DNA from: Nocardioides carbamazepini
Lineage (GTDB): Bacteria > Actinomycetota > Actinomycetes > Propionibacteriales > Nocardioidaceae
Direction of reading: 5' to 3'
Length of the DNA stretch: 64,000 bases
NCBI RefSeq assembly: GCF_024614185.1
Contig: NZ_JAHTLF010000023.1
Location: forward strand, 1 to 64,000
The notes under the pieces are model-generated. The model was not told the origin of the DNA. It did no database searches and saw only the letters and a program-made list of their open reading frames with translations. Numbering within the stretch: the first letter of the stretch is position 1; each line of letters starts with the position of its first letter. Position numbers and translations under genes: made by a program. Shown here in pieces: positions 35,680-44,257 of this stretch.

Positions 35680-35715
35680 GCCGCGACCGCGCCAGGGGAG
35701 CGGGGCTCAGCCGTC
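35671..35715. terminator. Inverted repeat holding both convergent stop codons
   Basis: Perfect 12-bp arms (35671-35682 and 35704-35715; core GGCTGAGCC/GGCTCAGCC) flank a 21-nt loop. The TGA of the gene at 35026 and the stop of the minus-strand gene at 35707 lie in the two arms. It probably ends transcription from both sides; no T-tract. Confidence 0.5.
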
Positions 35716-36390
35716 CAGCATCTTCCCCAGTGCCTCCAGCGTCGGCCGGCGCCCGCGGGCGACGTGGGCGTAGGCCAGGGCCGCCGCGATCTCCTCGTCG
35801 CCGTTGCGGATCGCGTCGAGCAGCGCGTCGTGCTCGGCCCGGTGTCCGTGGTCGCCGCGGAAGGTGGTGAGCCGGAACAGCCAGTGCACGCGGCCCGAGA
35901 CCACCCGCATCAGCGCCTTGAGGAGGCTGCTGCCCGTGAGCTCGAGCATCACCTCGTGGAACTGGGAGGTGGCCGCCGCGATCCGCCGCTGGTCGCCCGT
36001 CTCGTGGGCGCCCCCGGTCCGCTCGAGCGCCTCCTCGAGCCGGGCGATCCCGTGCTCGGAGATGTGCCGGGCGGCCAGCCGGGCGACCAGCACCTCCAGC
36101 GCCTCGCGGACGTCGAAGAGCTCCTCGACGTCGGCGATCGTCAGCTGCCGTACGGTCGCGCCGCGGCGCGGCCGGATCTCGACCAGGCCGTCGAACTCGA
36201 GGCGCCGAAGGGCCTCGCGGACAGGCACCCGGGAGACGTCGAGCAGGTCGGCGACGTGGGTCTCCCGCAGTCGCTCGCCGGGCGCGACGGCGCCGGAGAC
36301 GATCCGCTCCACGAGCTCGGCGTAGATGCGGTCGACGAGCAGGTCGTCGTTGAGGTCGTCGTCCCCGTCGGGGTGATGGATGTCGAGCAT
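35707..36390 (-). CDS. GntR-family regulator, FCD subfamily (second)
   Basis: 227 aa. 'VDRIYAELVERIVSGAVAPGERLRETHVADLLDVSRVPVREALRRLEFDGLVEIRPRRGATV' is the DNA-binding half; the FCD half follows ('LFDVREALEVLVARLAA', 'FHEVMLELTGSSLL', 'AEHDALLDAIRNGDEEIA'). It lies 3 nt after the M24-like gene, so the two are co-transcribed. It probably controls that operon and possibly the ABC operon at 37835. Only a weak ribosome site precedes the ATG. Confidence 0.9.
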   Translation of the reverse strand: MLDIHHPDGDDDLNDDLLVDRIYAELVERIVSGAVAPGERLRETHVADLLDVSRVPVREALRRLEFDGLVEIRPRRGATVRQLTIADVEELFDVREALEVLVARLAARHISEHGIARLEEALERTGGAHETGDQRRIAAATSQFHEVMLELTGSSLLKALMRVVSGRVHWLFRLTTFRGDHGHRAEHDALLDAIRNGDEEIAAALAYAHVARGRRPTLEALGKMLDG

Positions 36391-36393
36391 CGC

Positions 36394-37611
36394 CTACACC
36401 ACGTTGACCTGGAGGCAGAGCGCGTTGAGCTCCTCCACGCCGTCATCGGTCACGATCACCGTGCCCCCGATGCTCACCCGTGAGCGGTCCTGGCAGGCGT
36501 TGGGCTCGAACGCGAAGGCGATGCCCGACTCGATCACGAAGTCGCCGTCGCGCGGCGACGTGTGGGGGAGCGGTACGCCGGCCAGGCCGGTCTGCCGGTC
36601 GAGTCCGACGTGGGTCGCCCCGTTGTAGATCACGGGCGACACGGTCTGCACGACGGGTCCCATGTTCCAGGCACCTGCCTCCCGTAGCGGCTTCTCCATC
36701 ACCTCGCACAGCTCGGCAAAGGTACCGCCCACGTGCAGGTACTCCACACCGCGCCGGTAGGCATCGACGGCGACCTCCTCGAGCCGGCGATGCACGTCGT
36801 CGGGCCGGCCGATCGAGATCTCCACCTGCTGCTGGGACTCGAAGCCGCCGTAGAGCGTGAAGAGCTCGGCGCCGAAGACGTCTCCCTTGTCGAGGACCCG
36901 CGAGCCGCCGCCCATCCAGAGCCAGTCGGCGCCGGCCCAGCCGAGCCGCTCGGCTCCGCTGCGCTGCGGGCCGTTGAGCCACAGTCCCCCGGCGGCGGTC
37001 ACCGACTGCATCCCGGCGGCGACGATCTCCGACTCCCGTACGCCGGCGCCGGCTGCGGCGATCATCGCCGCGCACGCGGCCTCGCCGATCACCGCGGAGT
37101 GCCGGATCATCGCCAGCTCCGCCTCGCTGTGCACGAGCATCAGCTGCTCGAACTCGGCGTGCAGGTCGACGAACCTCGCCTCGGGGAGGCGATCGACGAC
37201 CCGCTGCCACGTGCCGAACGGGATGGTGCCGGCGACGCTGGCCGGTGCGCGGCTGCGCAGCCCGACCACGCCGATGGTGGCGGCGGTGAGCCCGAGGTCG
37301 GCGAGGACGTCGCCGAGCTGGTGGCCGGGCCGGGTGAGCCGCTGGTCGGCGACCCAGCGTTCGTAGCGGCCGCCGGGCTCGTCGTACCGGCCGAGGGTGA
37401 TGTTGCCGGTGGGTACGACGGAGACCGGGTTGCCGTGCCGGGGGAGGACGCAGTAGCTGCGGGTGCCCTCGTTGGTCAGGTAGCGGTCGAGCTGGTCGCG
37501 TCCCTGTCCCGAGACGAGCACGGCGTCGACGCCGACTCGGTCCATGAGGGCGCGGACGGACGCGTAGCGCCGGTCCCGCTCGGTGGTCGTCAGGGTGGGG
37601 AACTCGGTCAC
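36394..37611 (-). CDS. M24-family (creatinase/Xaa-Pro peptidase-like) protein with altered metal site
   Basis: 405 aa. GTG 37611 is chosen because GAGGAG lies 6 nt upstream. The N-terminal ~130 residues are the creatinase_N domain ('RRYASVRALMDRVGVDAVLVSG'); the rest is the pita-bread fold. The first two metal aspartates of M24 enzymes appear replaced by Glu and Gln ('FGAELFTLYGGFESQQQVEIS'), so it may be a metal-free hydrolase like creatinase, or inactive. It is paired with a GntR gene and divergent from a dipeptide-type ABC operon, so it may hydrolyse an imported C-N bond. A paralog is at 59237. Confidence 0.8.
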   Translation of the reverse strand: MTEFPTLTTTERDRRYASVRALMDRVGVDAVLVSGQGRDQLDRYLTNEGTRSYCVLPRHGNPVSVVPTGNITLGRYDEPGGRYERWVADQRLTRPGHQLGDVLADLGLTAATIGVVGLRSRAPASVAGTIPFGTWQRVVDRLPEARFVDLHAEFEQLMLVHSEAELAMIRHSAVIGEAACAAMIAAAGAGVRESEIVAAGMQSVTAAGGLWLNGPQRSGAERLGWAGADWLWMGGGSRVLDKGDVFGAELFTLYGGFESQQQVEISIGRPDDVHRRLEEVAVDAYRRGVEYLHVGGTFAELCEVMEKPLREAGAWNMGPVVQTVSPVIYNGATHVGLDRQTGLAGVPLPHTSPRDGDFVIESGIAFAFEPNACQDRSRVSIGGTVIVTDDGVEELNALCLQVNVV

Positions 37612-37621
37612 GATCGTCTCC

Positions 37622-37631
37622 TCGTATACCA
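37622..37631. promoter_or_regulatory. Third copy of GntR-type operator
   Basis: TCGTATACCA differs from the TGGTATACCA pair at 33963/33985 by one base. It lies 11 nt upstream of the M24-like gene start, overlapping its promoter or leader. Confidence 0.45.
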
Positions 37632-37773
37632 AATGGGTTCTGCGGGCCTGGGTGCGCTGTCGGCCGGTACGGCCCGATTCGCGCCCAAAGCCACCGTACC
37701 AAGCGGGAAGCAGATGTTTAAGACATTAGAAATTTACATGGAAGCCTTGTCTGCCTGCCGGTGGATGTGGTGT

Positions 37774-37785
37774 TGTATGTATACA
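37774..37785. promoter_or_regulatory. Palindrome TGTAT-GT-ATACA before ABC operon
   Basis: A perfect 5-2-5 inverted repeat, 49 nt upstream of the GTG at 37835. The ATAC half is shared with the neighbouring GntR-type sites; it may bind the GntR protein encoded at 35707. Confidence 0.4.
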
Positions 37786-37834
37786 GGTCACGTGAGGTGG
37801 CTCACAGGCCGACCCGAACAAGAAGGAGCACGGA

Positions 37835-39403
37835 GTGAGCACGTTTCGAACGAAGAGGGCGCTCGGCCTCGGCCTGGCCGCCCTCGCGCTGGGGACCGTC
37901 ACCGCCTGTGCTGCCGATCCCAGCGGCCCGGGCGCTGACGGCGACACGACCCTCACCTTCGGCGTGGACGGCACGGTGCCCAGCATCGACCCGGTGCTGG
38001 CGGACAACAGCACCGTCGACCAGTCGGTGGTGCCGATGTACGAGTCCCTCGTCGACTACGACCCCGACGGCACCCTCCAGGGCCGCCTCGCGACCGACTG
38101 GACCGTCGCCGAGGACGCCCACTCGGTGACCTTCACGCTGCGCGACGGCGCGGCCTTCCACGACGGCGCGCCGGTCACCGCCGAGGACGTCAAGTACACC
38201 TTCGACCGGGCCAAGGCGCTCGGCGTCGGTGTCGCCCAGTTCCTCTCGGACTACGAGTCGGCCGAGGTCGTCAGCGACACGGAGATCAAGATCAACCTGC
38301 TCAGCCCCTCGTCCCTCTTCCTCGGCGGCCTCGCCAAGGTCTACATCGTCAACTCCGCGCTGGTGGAGAAGAACGCCGGCGACGACCAGGGACAGTCGTG
38401 GCTCGCGTCCAACGAGGCGGGCAGCGGCCCGTACACGCTCGACGACTTCAAGCCCAACCGCCAGATCATCTTCAGCAGGTACGACGACTTCACCGGTGCC
38501 GTCAACGAGGACGCTCCCGAGAAGATCGTCTACCGGCTGATCCCCGAGAGCTCCACGCAGCGCGAGGAGATGCTGGCCGGCAACATCGACGTGGCCGACG
38601 GCATCGAGCCCCAGGACCTGCAGGCCGTGCTCGAGCAGGACCAGCTGACCTCGGTGGAGCTCGCCAAGGCGCAGGGCCTCTACGTCTACTTCAACACCCA
38701 GCGGGCGCCGTTCGACGACCCCAAGGTCCGCGAGGGGATCCGGCACGCCTACGACTACCAGGCCCACGTCGCCACGATCCTCGGCGGCCACGGCTCGGTC
38801 GCGAGCGGCGTCGCGCCCGCGGTGATGGACTGCCGGCCGGAGATCGCCCCCTTCGAGCAGGACCTCGACCAGGCGCGCACGCTGCTGTCCGACCTGGCCG
38901 CGAGCGGCAAGGAGCTGACCTTGGCCTACCAGTCGGTCTTCGCCGAGCAGGCGGACGCGGCGACCGCGCTGCAGTCGGTCCTGCGCGACCTCGGGGTCAC
39001 CGTGAAGCTCAAGACGGTCGACTACCCCACCTACATCGAGTCGCTCGGCGCCATCACCACCACCCCGGACATGGCCGTGATCTGGGACAACCCGCCGACG
39101 CCGGACGTCGGGAGCCTGCTCACCACGCGCTACCACTCGAAGTTCCGGGAGACCTCCACCAACTTCGGGCAGTACGCCGACCCGGAGATCGACGAGCTCC
39201 TCGACCGGGCGAACGCGATGGGCGACGACGACGCGCGCTGCGAGATCTACGAGGAGGTCGAGCAGCGGCTCGTCGACGACTCGGCCTCGATGCCCGTCGC
39301 CGACGAGGTGACCACGGTCGTCGTGCCGAAGACCGTCTCCGGCGTCGAGCTCTATCCCGCCCACACCGGCTACATGCCGCAGACCTACAAGATCGAGGAC
39401 TGA
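37835..39403 (+). CDS. ABC importer family 5 solute-binding lipoprotein
   Basis: 522 aa. Signal 'KRALGLGLAALALGTVTAC' has a V-T-A-C lipobox. The body shows SBP_bac_5 marks: 'LTFGVDGTVPSIDPVLADNS', 'LATDWTVAEDAHSVTFTLRDGAAFHDGAPVTAEDVKYTFDRA' and a C-terminal 'TRYHSKFRETSTNFGQYADPEID'. The GTG follows AGAAGGAG. It is first of a tight five-gene importer operon that continues into TIM-barrel and FAD-oxidase genes, implying import of a substrate for those enzymes. The substrate is unknown. Confidence 0.93.
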   Translation: MSTFRTKRALGLGLAALALGTVTACAADPSGPGADGDTTLTFGVDGTVPSIDPVLADNSTVDQSVVPMYESLVDYDPDGTLQGRLATDWTVAEDAHSVTFTLRDGAAFHDGAPVTAEDVKYTFDRAKALGVGVAQFLSDYESAEVVSDTEIKINLLSPSSLFLGGLAKVYIVNSALVEKNAGDDQGQSWLASNEAGSGPYTLDDFKPNRQIIFSRYDDFTGAVNEDAPEKIVYRLIPESSTQREEMLAGNIDVADGIEPQDLQAVLEQDQLTSVELAKAQGLYVYFNTQRAPFDDPKVREGIRHAYDYQAHVATILGGHGSVASGVAPAVMDCRPEIAPFEQDLDQARTLLSDLAASGKELTLAYQSVFAEQADAATALQSVLRDLGVTVKLKTVDYPTYIESLGAITTTPDMAVIWDNPPTPDVGSLLTTRYHSKFRETSTNFGQYADPEIDELLDRANAMGDDDARCEIYEEVEQRLVDDSASMPVADEVTTVVVPKTVSGVELYPAHTGYMPQTYKIED

Positions 39404-39410
39404 TCGGCTG

Positions 39411-40451
39411 ATGGAGAAGTCGCTTCTCGCCCGGTATCTCGCGCGAAGGCTCGCGCTGCTGGCCACGACCCTGTGGGGGGTCGTCACCATCGTCTTCCTC
39501 CTGATCAAGGCGATCCCGGGCGACGAGGCGCAGGCCGCCGCCGGCGTCACGGCCACCCCCGAGCAGGTGGAGGTCGTGCGCCAGCGGCTGGGCCTGGACG
39601 AGTCGGTCCTCCACCAGTACGTCAGCTATCTGGGACGGCTGCTCCACGGCGACCTCGGCACGTCCATCTTCACCTTCCAGCCGGTGCTGGGCGACCTGCA
39701 GCAGCTCATCCCCTACACCATGGAGCTGGTCGGGCTCGCGATGGTCATCAACCTGACCTGCGGCGTCCCCCTCGGTGTGTGGGCCGCGGCCCGGCACCGG
39801 ACCCGCACCGACAACGCGGTGCGGCTCACCGCGATCTTCTGCGGGGCGCTGCCGACCTTCTGGCTGGCCATGATCGCGCAGACGACGATCGGACGGCAGC
39901 TCGGTGCGGTGCCGATCTCCGGGGTCTCGACGCTCGGCGTCGAGGTGCCGCGCCGCACCGGCTTCCTCACCGTCGACAGCCTGCTCGCCGGGGACCTCGC
40001 GGCGTTCTCCGACGCGCTCGCGCACCTCGTCCTGCCCGCGGCGGTGCTCGCGATCCCGTTCATGTCGTTCGTCATCCGCGTCGTGCGGGGCTCGATGGTG
40101 ACCGCGCTCGAGGCCGACCACGTGACGGCGGCGCGGGCCAAGGGCGCGCGGGAGCGCACCGTCCTCCTGCAGCACGGCCTCCGCAACTCCGTCGCGCCGG
40201 TCACCACACTGATCGGCCTGCAGGTCGGCTGGATGATGGGCGGCGCGGTGATGGTGGAGACCGTCTTCAGCCGCCCGGGATTCGGCAGCTACCTGACCCA
40301 GGCGGTCGCGCAGAAGGACACCTTCGCGGTCATCGGCATGGTGCTCGTCGTCGGCGTGATCGTCACCTTCGTCGGCCTCGTCGTCGACCTCGTCCAGCTC
40401 GCCGCGGACCCCCGGGTCCGCCTCCTCGAGACCCGGAGGGCCACCGCATGA
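39411..40451 (+). CDS. ABC importer permease, DppB-type
   Basis: 346 aa. 'YLARRLALLATTLWGVVTIVFLLIKAIPGD' N-terminus, 'LGLDESVLHQYVSYLGRLLHGDLGTSIFT', EAA-like 'TAARAKGARERTVLLQHGLRNSVAPVTT' and 'VMVETVFSRPGFGSYLTQAV' are all typical. It starts 7 nt after the binding-protein gene and overlaps the next gene by 4 nt. Confidence 0.94.
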   Translation: MEKSLLARYLARRLALLATTLWGVVTIVFLLIKAIPGDEAQAAAGVTATPEQVEVVRQRLGLDESVLHQYVSYLGRLLHGDLGTSIFTFQPVLGDLQQLIPYTMELVGLAMVINLTCGVPLGVWAAARHRTRTDNAVRLTAIFCGALPTFWLAMIAQTTIGRQLGAVPISGVSTLGVEVPRRTGFLTVDSLLAGDLAAFSDALAHLVLPAAVLAIPFMSFVIRVVRGSMVTALEADHVTAARAKGARERTVLLQHGLRNSVAPVTTLIGLQVGWMMGGAVMVETVFSRPGFGSYLTQAVAQKDTFAVIGMVLVVGVIVTFVGLVVDLVQLAADPRVRLLETRRATA

Positions 40452-41311
40452 CCACCGTCGCCACCACCCACGCCGTGCCGCGGGTGCGCCGTACACGCCG
40501 CCGGCTCCCGTGGCTGGACCGGATCGCCTACGGCACCGTGGTGCTGCTCCTCGGGCTCGCGATCCTCGGGCCGCTGCTCACTCCGCACGACCCGTACGCC
40601 GTCGACCTCGGCCAGGCGCTCCAGGCGCCGTCCGGCGGCCACCTGCTCGGCACCGACGGCCTCGGCCGCGACGTGCTGAGCCGGGCGCTGGCAGGTGCCC
40701 GGTCCTCGATCCTCGGAGCGCTCCTGGCCGTCGCCGGCGCCGCCGCGATCGGCATCCTGGTGGCCTGCGTCGCGACGATCGGCGGCCGCTGGGTCGACGA
40801 CGTCGTGATGCGCTTCTGCGACATCACCCTGTCGCTGCCCGTCATGGTCATGGCGCTCGGCGTCGCCGTCGCCCTCGGCCCGAGCCTGCGCTCGGCGGTC
40901 ATCGCGATGGTCGTGGCCTGGTGGCCCGGCTTCGCCCGCATCGCCAGGGCCGAGATGCGCACGGTGATCACCTCGCCCTATGTCGAGGCCGCCCGCGTCC
41001 TCGGTGCCAGCCGGTGGCGGGTGATGCTGCGTCACGTCCTGCCCAACTCGCTCGACGGCGTCTACGTGCAGGCCACCTTGGAGATCGGCGGCGCCACGCT
41101 GATCATGGCCGGCCTGTCCTTCGTCGGTGCCGGCGCACAGCCGCCGAGCGCCGAATGGGGCGCCATGGTCGAGACCGGTGCCCGCTATCTCACCAGCGCC
41201 TGGTGGATCTCGGTGGTCCCCGGCCTGCTGATCACCCTCACCGCGCTGGCCTTCGCGATCAGCGGCGACTCCCTGCGCACCCGCAACCACCCCGACGCGG
41301 CCCTGACATGA
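40448..41311 (+). CDS. ABC importer permease, DppC-type
   Basis: 287 aa. 'HLLGTDGLGRDVLSRALAGAR' is the DppC hallmark; about six hydrophobic segments follow. EAA-like loop 'YVEAARVLGASRWRVMLRHVLPNS' and 'GLSFVGAGAQPPSAEWGAMVETG' near the C-terminus. ATG overlaps the previous stop. Confidence 0.94.
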   Translation: MTTVATTHAVPRVRRTRRRLPWLDRIAYGTVVLLLGLAILGPLLTPHDPYAVDLGQALQAPSGGHLLGTDGLGRDVLSRALAGARSSILGALLAVAGAAAIGILVACVATIGGRWVDDVVMRFCDITLSLPVMVMALGVAVALGPSLRSAVIAMVVAWWPGFARIARAEMRTVITSPYVEAARVLGASRWRVMLRHVLPNSLDGVYVQATLEIGGATLIMAGLSFVGAGAQPPSAEWGAMVETGARYLTSAWWISVVPGLLITLTALAFAISGDSLRTRNHPDAALT

Positions 41312-42348
41312 AAGGTCTCGACATCGTGAGCCTCAACGTGGAGGTACCCGTCCCGGCAACGGGCGAGGACCTCGCACCCCGTCCCCTCCTCGAGGTGAGG
41401 GACCTGACGGTCAGCTACCCCGGCATCGGCGGTCCGGTGGAGATCGTCTCCGGCTTCGACCTGACCGTCGCCCGGGGCGAGCGGGTGGCCCTCGTCGGCG
41501 AGTCCGGATCGGGCAAGTCCGTGACGGCCCGCGCCCTGCTCCGCCTCGACCACCGGGCGTCGGTCAGCGGCCGGGTGCTCCTCGACGGCACCGACCTGCT
41601 CGCCCTCGGCGACGCGGAGATGCGGGCCCGTCGCGGCAGCCGGATCGGGCTGATGCTGCAGGACCCGATGACCACGCTCAACCCGGTGCGGACCATCGGC
41701 AGCCAGGTCATGGAGTCGCTGCGCGTCCACGGGATCGGCCGGGCAGAGGCCCGGCGCCGCTCGGTCGAGACCCTCGACAAGCTGGGCATCCCGGACGCCG
41801 CGCGCCGGATGCGGGCCTATCCGCACGAGTTCTCGGGCGGCATGCGCCAGCGGGTCTGCCTCGCGATGGCGATCGTGGCCCATCCGGACCTGCTGATCGC
41901 CGACGAGCCGACCACCGCGCTCGACGTCCGGGTGCAGGAGCAGGTGCTCTCCCTCATCGACTCGCTCGTCGCCGAGCTCGGCATGGGCGTCGTGCTGATC
42001 ACCCACGACCTCGGCCTCGTCGCCGGCTTCGCCGACCGGGTCGCCGTGATGTACGCCGGCCGCGGCGTCGAGACCGGTCCGGTCAGCGAGCTCTACCGAA
42101 CGCCGCGCCACCCCTACACGTCCGGGCTGCTCGCCTCCGTGCCTCGCGTCGACCGGGACGGCGCCCTCGCCCCGATCGCCGGCAGCCCCGCGCAGCCGAC
42201 GTCGCGACCCGGTGGCTGCGCCTTCCACCCGCGCTGCGCGCGGGCCGAGGCGGACTGCACCCGGGACCGTCCGGAGGTCCGCCCCATCGGCGGCGCCGAC
42301 GTCGCCTGTCACCACCCGCTCGCGATGGCGGGGGAGGGGGCCCGATGA
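41308..42348 (+). CDS. ABC importer ATPase, DppD-type
   Basis: 346 aa. Walker A 'VGESGSGKS', Q-loop '[13 protein letters not shown]', signature '[15 protein letters not shown]' and Walker B '[12 protein letters not shown]' are present. The C-terminal oligopeptide-transporter extension has the Cys pattern '[16 protein letters not shown]', which in relatives binds an Fe-S cluster. ATG overlaps the permease stop. Confidence 0.94.
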   Translation: MKGLDIVSLNVEVPVPATGEDLAPRPLLEVRDLTVSYPGIGGPVEIVSGFDLTVARGERVALVGESGSGKSVTARALLRLDHRASVSGRVLLDGTDLLALGDAEMRARRGSRIGLMLQDPMTTLNPVRTIGSQVMESLRVHGIGRAEARRRSVETLDKLGIPDAARRMRAYPHEFSGGMRQRVCLAMAIVAHPDLLIADEPTTALDVRVQEQVLSLIDSLVAELGMGVVLITHDLGLVAGFADRVAVMYAGRGVETGPVSELYRTPRHPYTSGLLASVPRVDRDGALAPIAGSPAQPTSRPGGCAFHPRCARAEADCTRDRPEVRPIGGADVACHHPLAMAGEGAR

Positions 42349-43172
42349 GCGGGCCGATCCTGGCGGCGCGCGGCCTGACCAAGTCCTTCGGGCCACGCCG
42401 GGACGCGCGACGCGTGGTCGACGACGTGAGCTTCAGCGTCGGGCCGGGGGCGATCCTCGGCATCGTCGGCGAGTCCGGCAGCGGCAAGTCGACGACGCTG
42501 CGCTGCGTCGTCGGCCTGGAGCGGGCCGACGCGGGCGAGGTCCTCTTCGACGGCGTGCCGCTCGCCGGCGCGGACCGCGAGATGCGGCGCAGCTTCCGCC
42601 GCGACGTCCAGATGGTCTTCCAGGACCCGTACTCCAGCCTGAACCCCCGGATGACCGTCGAGACGATCGTCGGCGAGGGGCTGGACATCCACCGCGCGGC
42701 CGCCTCGAAGCAGGGTCGTCGCGACCGCGTGGTCGAGGTGCTCGAGCTCGTCGGCCTGGACGCCACGATCCTGGAGCGCTTCCCGCGGTCGTTCTCGGGT
42801 GGCCAGCGGCAGCGGATCGCGATCGCCCGGGCGCTCGCCGTCGGACCGCGCGTGCTGGTCTGCGACGAGCCGGTCTCGGCCCTCGACGTCTCGGTCCAGG
42901 CGCAGGTCGTCAACCTGCTGCTCGACATGCAGCAGCAGCTGGGCCTCGCGGTCGTCTTCGTCGCGCACGACCTCGCACTGGTGCGCCACCTGTGCCACGA
43001 GGTGATGGTGATGCAGCACGGTGTCGTGGTGGAGGACGGCGCGTGCGCCGACGTCTTCGACCGGCCCCGGCACGACTACACCAAGAGCCTGCTCGCCGCG
43101 ATCCCGATCCCCGACCCCGAGCGCGACCGGGCCCGCCGCGCTGCCGCGGCCGTGGACCGGAGGTCGGCATGA
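42345..43172 (+). CDS. ABC importer ATPase, DppF-type
   Basis: 275 aa. '[28 protein letters not shown]', 'MVFQDPYSSLNPRMTV', signature 'FSGGQRQRIAIARAL' and 'VLVCDEPVSALDVSVQAQVVNLL' are complete. It lacks the C-terminal Cys extension of its DppD partner. Its stop overlaps the start of the first TIM-barrel gene, tying transport to metabolism. Confidence 0.94.
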   Translation: MSGPILAARGLTKSFGPRRDARRVVDDVSFSVGPGAILGIVGESGSGKSTTLRCVVGLERADAGEVLFDGVPLAGADREMRRSFRRDVQMVFQDPYSSLNPRMTVETIVGEGLDIHRAAASKQGRRDRVVEVLELVGLDATILERFPRSFSGGQRQRIAIARALAVGPRVLVCDEPVSALDVSVQAQVVNLLLDMQQQLGLAVVFVAHDLALVRHLCHEVMVMQHGVVVEDGACADVFDRPRHDYTKSLLAAIPIPDPERDRARRAAAAVDRRSA

Positions 43173-44257
43173 GTGCCCCGGTGGGCGCCGACGTCAAGCT
43201 GCCCTCGCCGCACCGCGCCCTCAAGGGCGCCGTCGACGCGCCCTGGCAGCAGGTGCTCGCGGACACCGCGGCGCAGGGGCTGGACGGTGTCCTGCTCCGC
43301 ACGCTCTACGAGCTCTCGCCCACCCTCGACGCGGGGTTGCTGCGCGAGGTCGCCGACACGGCCGCCGGGCTCGGCCTCTACCTCGAGCTCGGCGTCGGCA
43401 AGGTCAACCCGTACATGACCGCGGAGCTGCCGGAGATCCGCAGGCTCGGCGACGGCAGCTACCTGGCCGGCATGGAGCGGATGATCGAGGCCGCGGCCGC
43501 GATCGGCTGCCACGAGCTGTGGACCGCAACCGGCAACTTCCAGGCCGGGCTGCCGGGACTCCACAAGAACGACCGCTACCGGCGCGACGCCCCGTGGACC
43601 GACCAGCTGGCGGCGACGGAGCGGCTGCTCGCCCGGCTCGCCCCGGTCCTGCGGGCGTGCGGTTCGCACCTCAACCTCGAGACCCACGAGGAGATCACCA
43701 CGCTTGACGTGGTGCGCCTGGTCGAGGCGGTCGGGCCCGACGTCATCGGGATCACCTTCGACAGCGGGAACGTCTACGTGCACGGCGAGACCGCCGAGGC
43801 GGCAGCCCGTCGCGTGGCGCCGTACACCCGGATGTGCCACCTGCGCGACGTCGCGATCGTCCCGGGGCCGGATGCCCCCGACCGCTATCTCGTCCCCTGC
43901 GGCGAGGGCGTGATTGACTGGGCCGCGGTGCTCGGCGTCCTGCTCGAGGCCCGGCCCGGTCTCCATCTCACGGTCGAGCCGGCCGGTCCGCACCAGCCGG
44001 CCATGCAGATCTGGTCCGACGACCCGCGCTGGCGGGCCGCGCATCCGGACCTGGATCCCCACGAGCTTGGCGCGGTCCTCGACTGCGTCGGTGCCTATGA
44101 GCACCACGTCCGCTCATTCGACCGACCCGACGCAGCGACGCTGCGGGCGGGCGGGCTGTTCATGCGGGAGGACTTCCTCCGCCGAAGTGCCGGGCACCTC
44201 CGCAGCGTGACCGCTGCCGGAGACCACACCCCACCCATGAAGGAGTACATCCGATGA
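43169..44257 (+). CDS. Xylose-isomerase-like TIM-barrel enzyme (paralog 1)
   Basis: 362 aa. AP-endonuclease-2/sugar-isomerase fold. The likely metal ligands are in order: Glu in 'HLNLETHEEITT', Asp in 'GITFDSGNVYV', His in 'RMCHLRDVA' and Glu in 'LTVEPAGPHQPA'. It shares 'ELSPTLD', 'EIRRLGDGSYL' and 'THEEITT' blocks with the paralog at 45737. Isomerase, epimerase, dehydratase and C-glycoside-cleaving enzymes all occur in this fold, so the reaction is open. ATG overlaps the ATPase stop. Confidence 0.8.
   Translation: MSAPVGADVKLPSPHRALKGAVDAPWQQVLADTAAQGLDGVLLRTLYELSPTLDAGLLREVADTAAGLGLYLELGVGKVNPYMTAELPEIRRLGDGSYLAGMERMIEAAAAIGCHELWTATGNFQAGLPGLHKNDRYRRDAPWTDQLAATERLLARLAPVLRACGSHLNLETHEEITTLDVVRLVEAVGPDVIGITFDSGNVYVHGETAEAAARRVAPYTRMCHLRDVAIVPGPDAPDRYLVPCGEGVIDWAAVLGVLLEARPGLHLTVEPAGPHQPAMQIWSDDPRWRAAHPDLDPHELGAVLDCVGAYEHHVRSFDRPDAATLRAGGLFMREDFLRRSAGHLRSVTAAGDHTPPMKEYIR

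Noticed and set aside
36380-37938. Plus-strand frames over the M24-like gene
   Set aside because: Shadows of the minus-strand gene, without family features.
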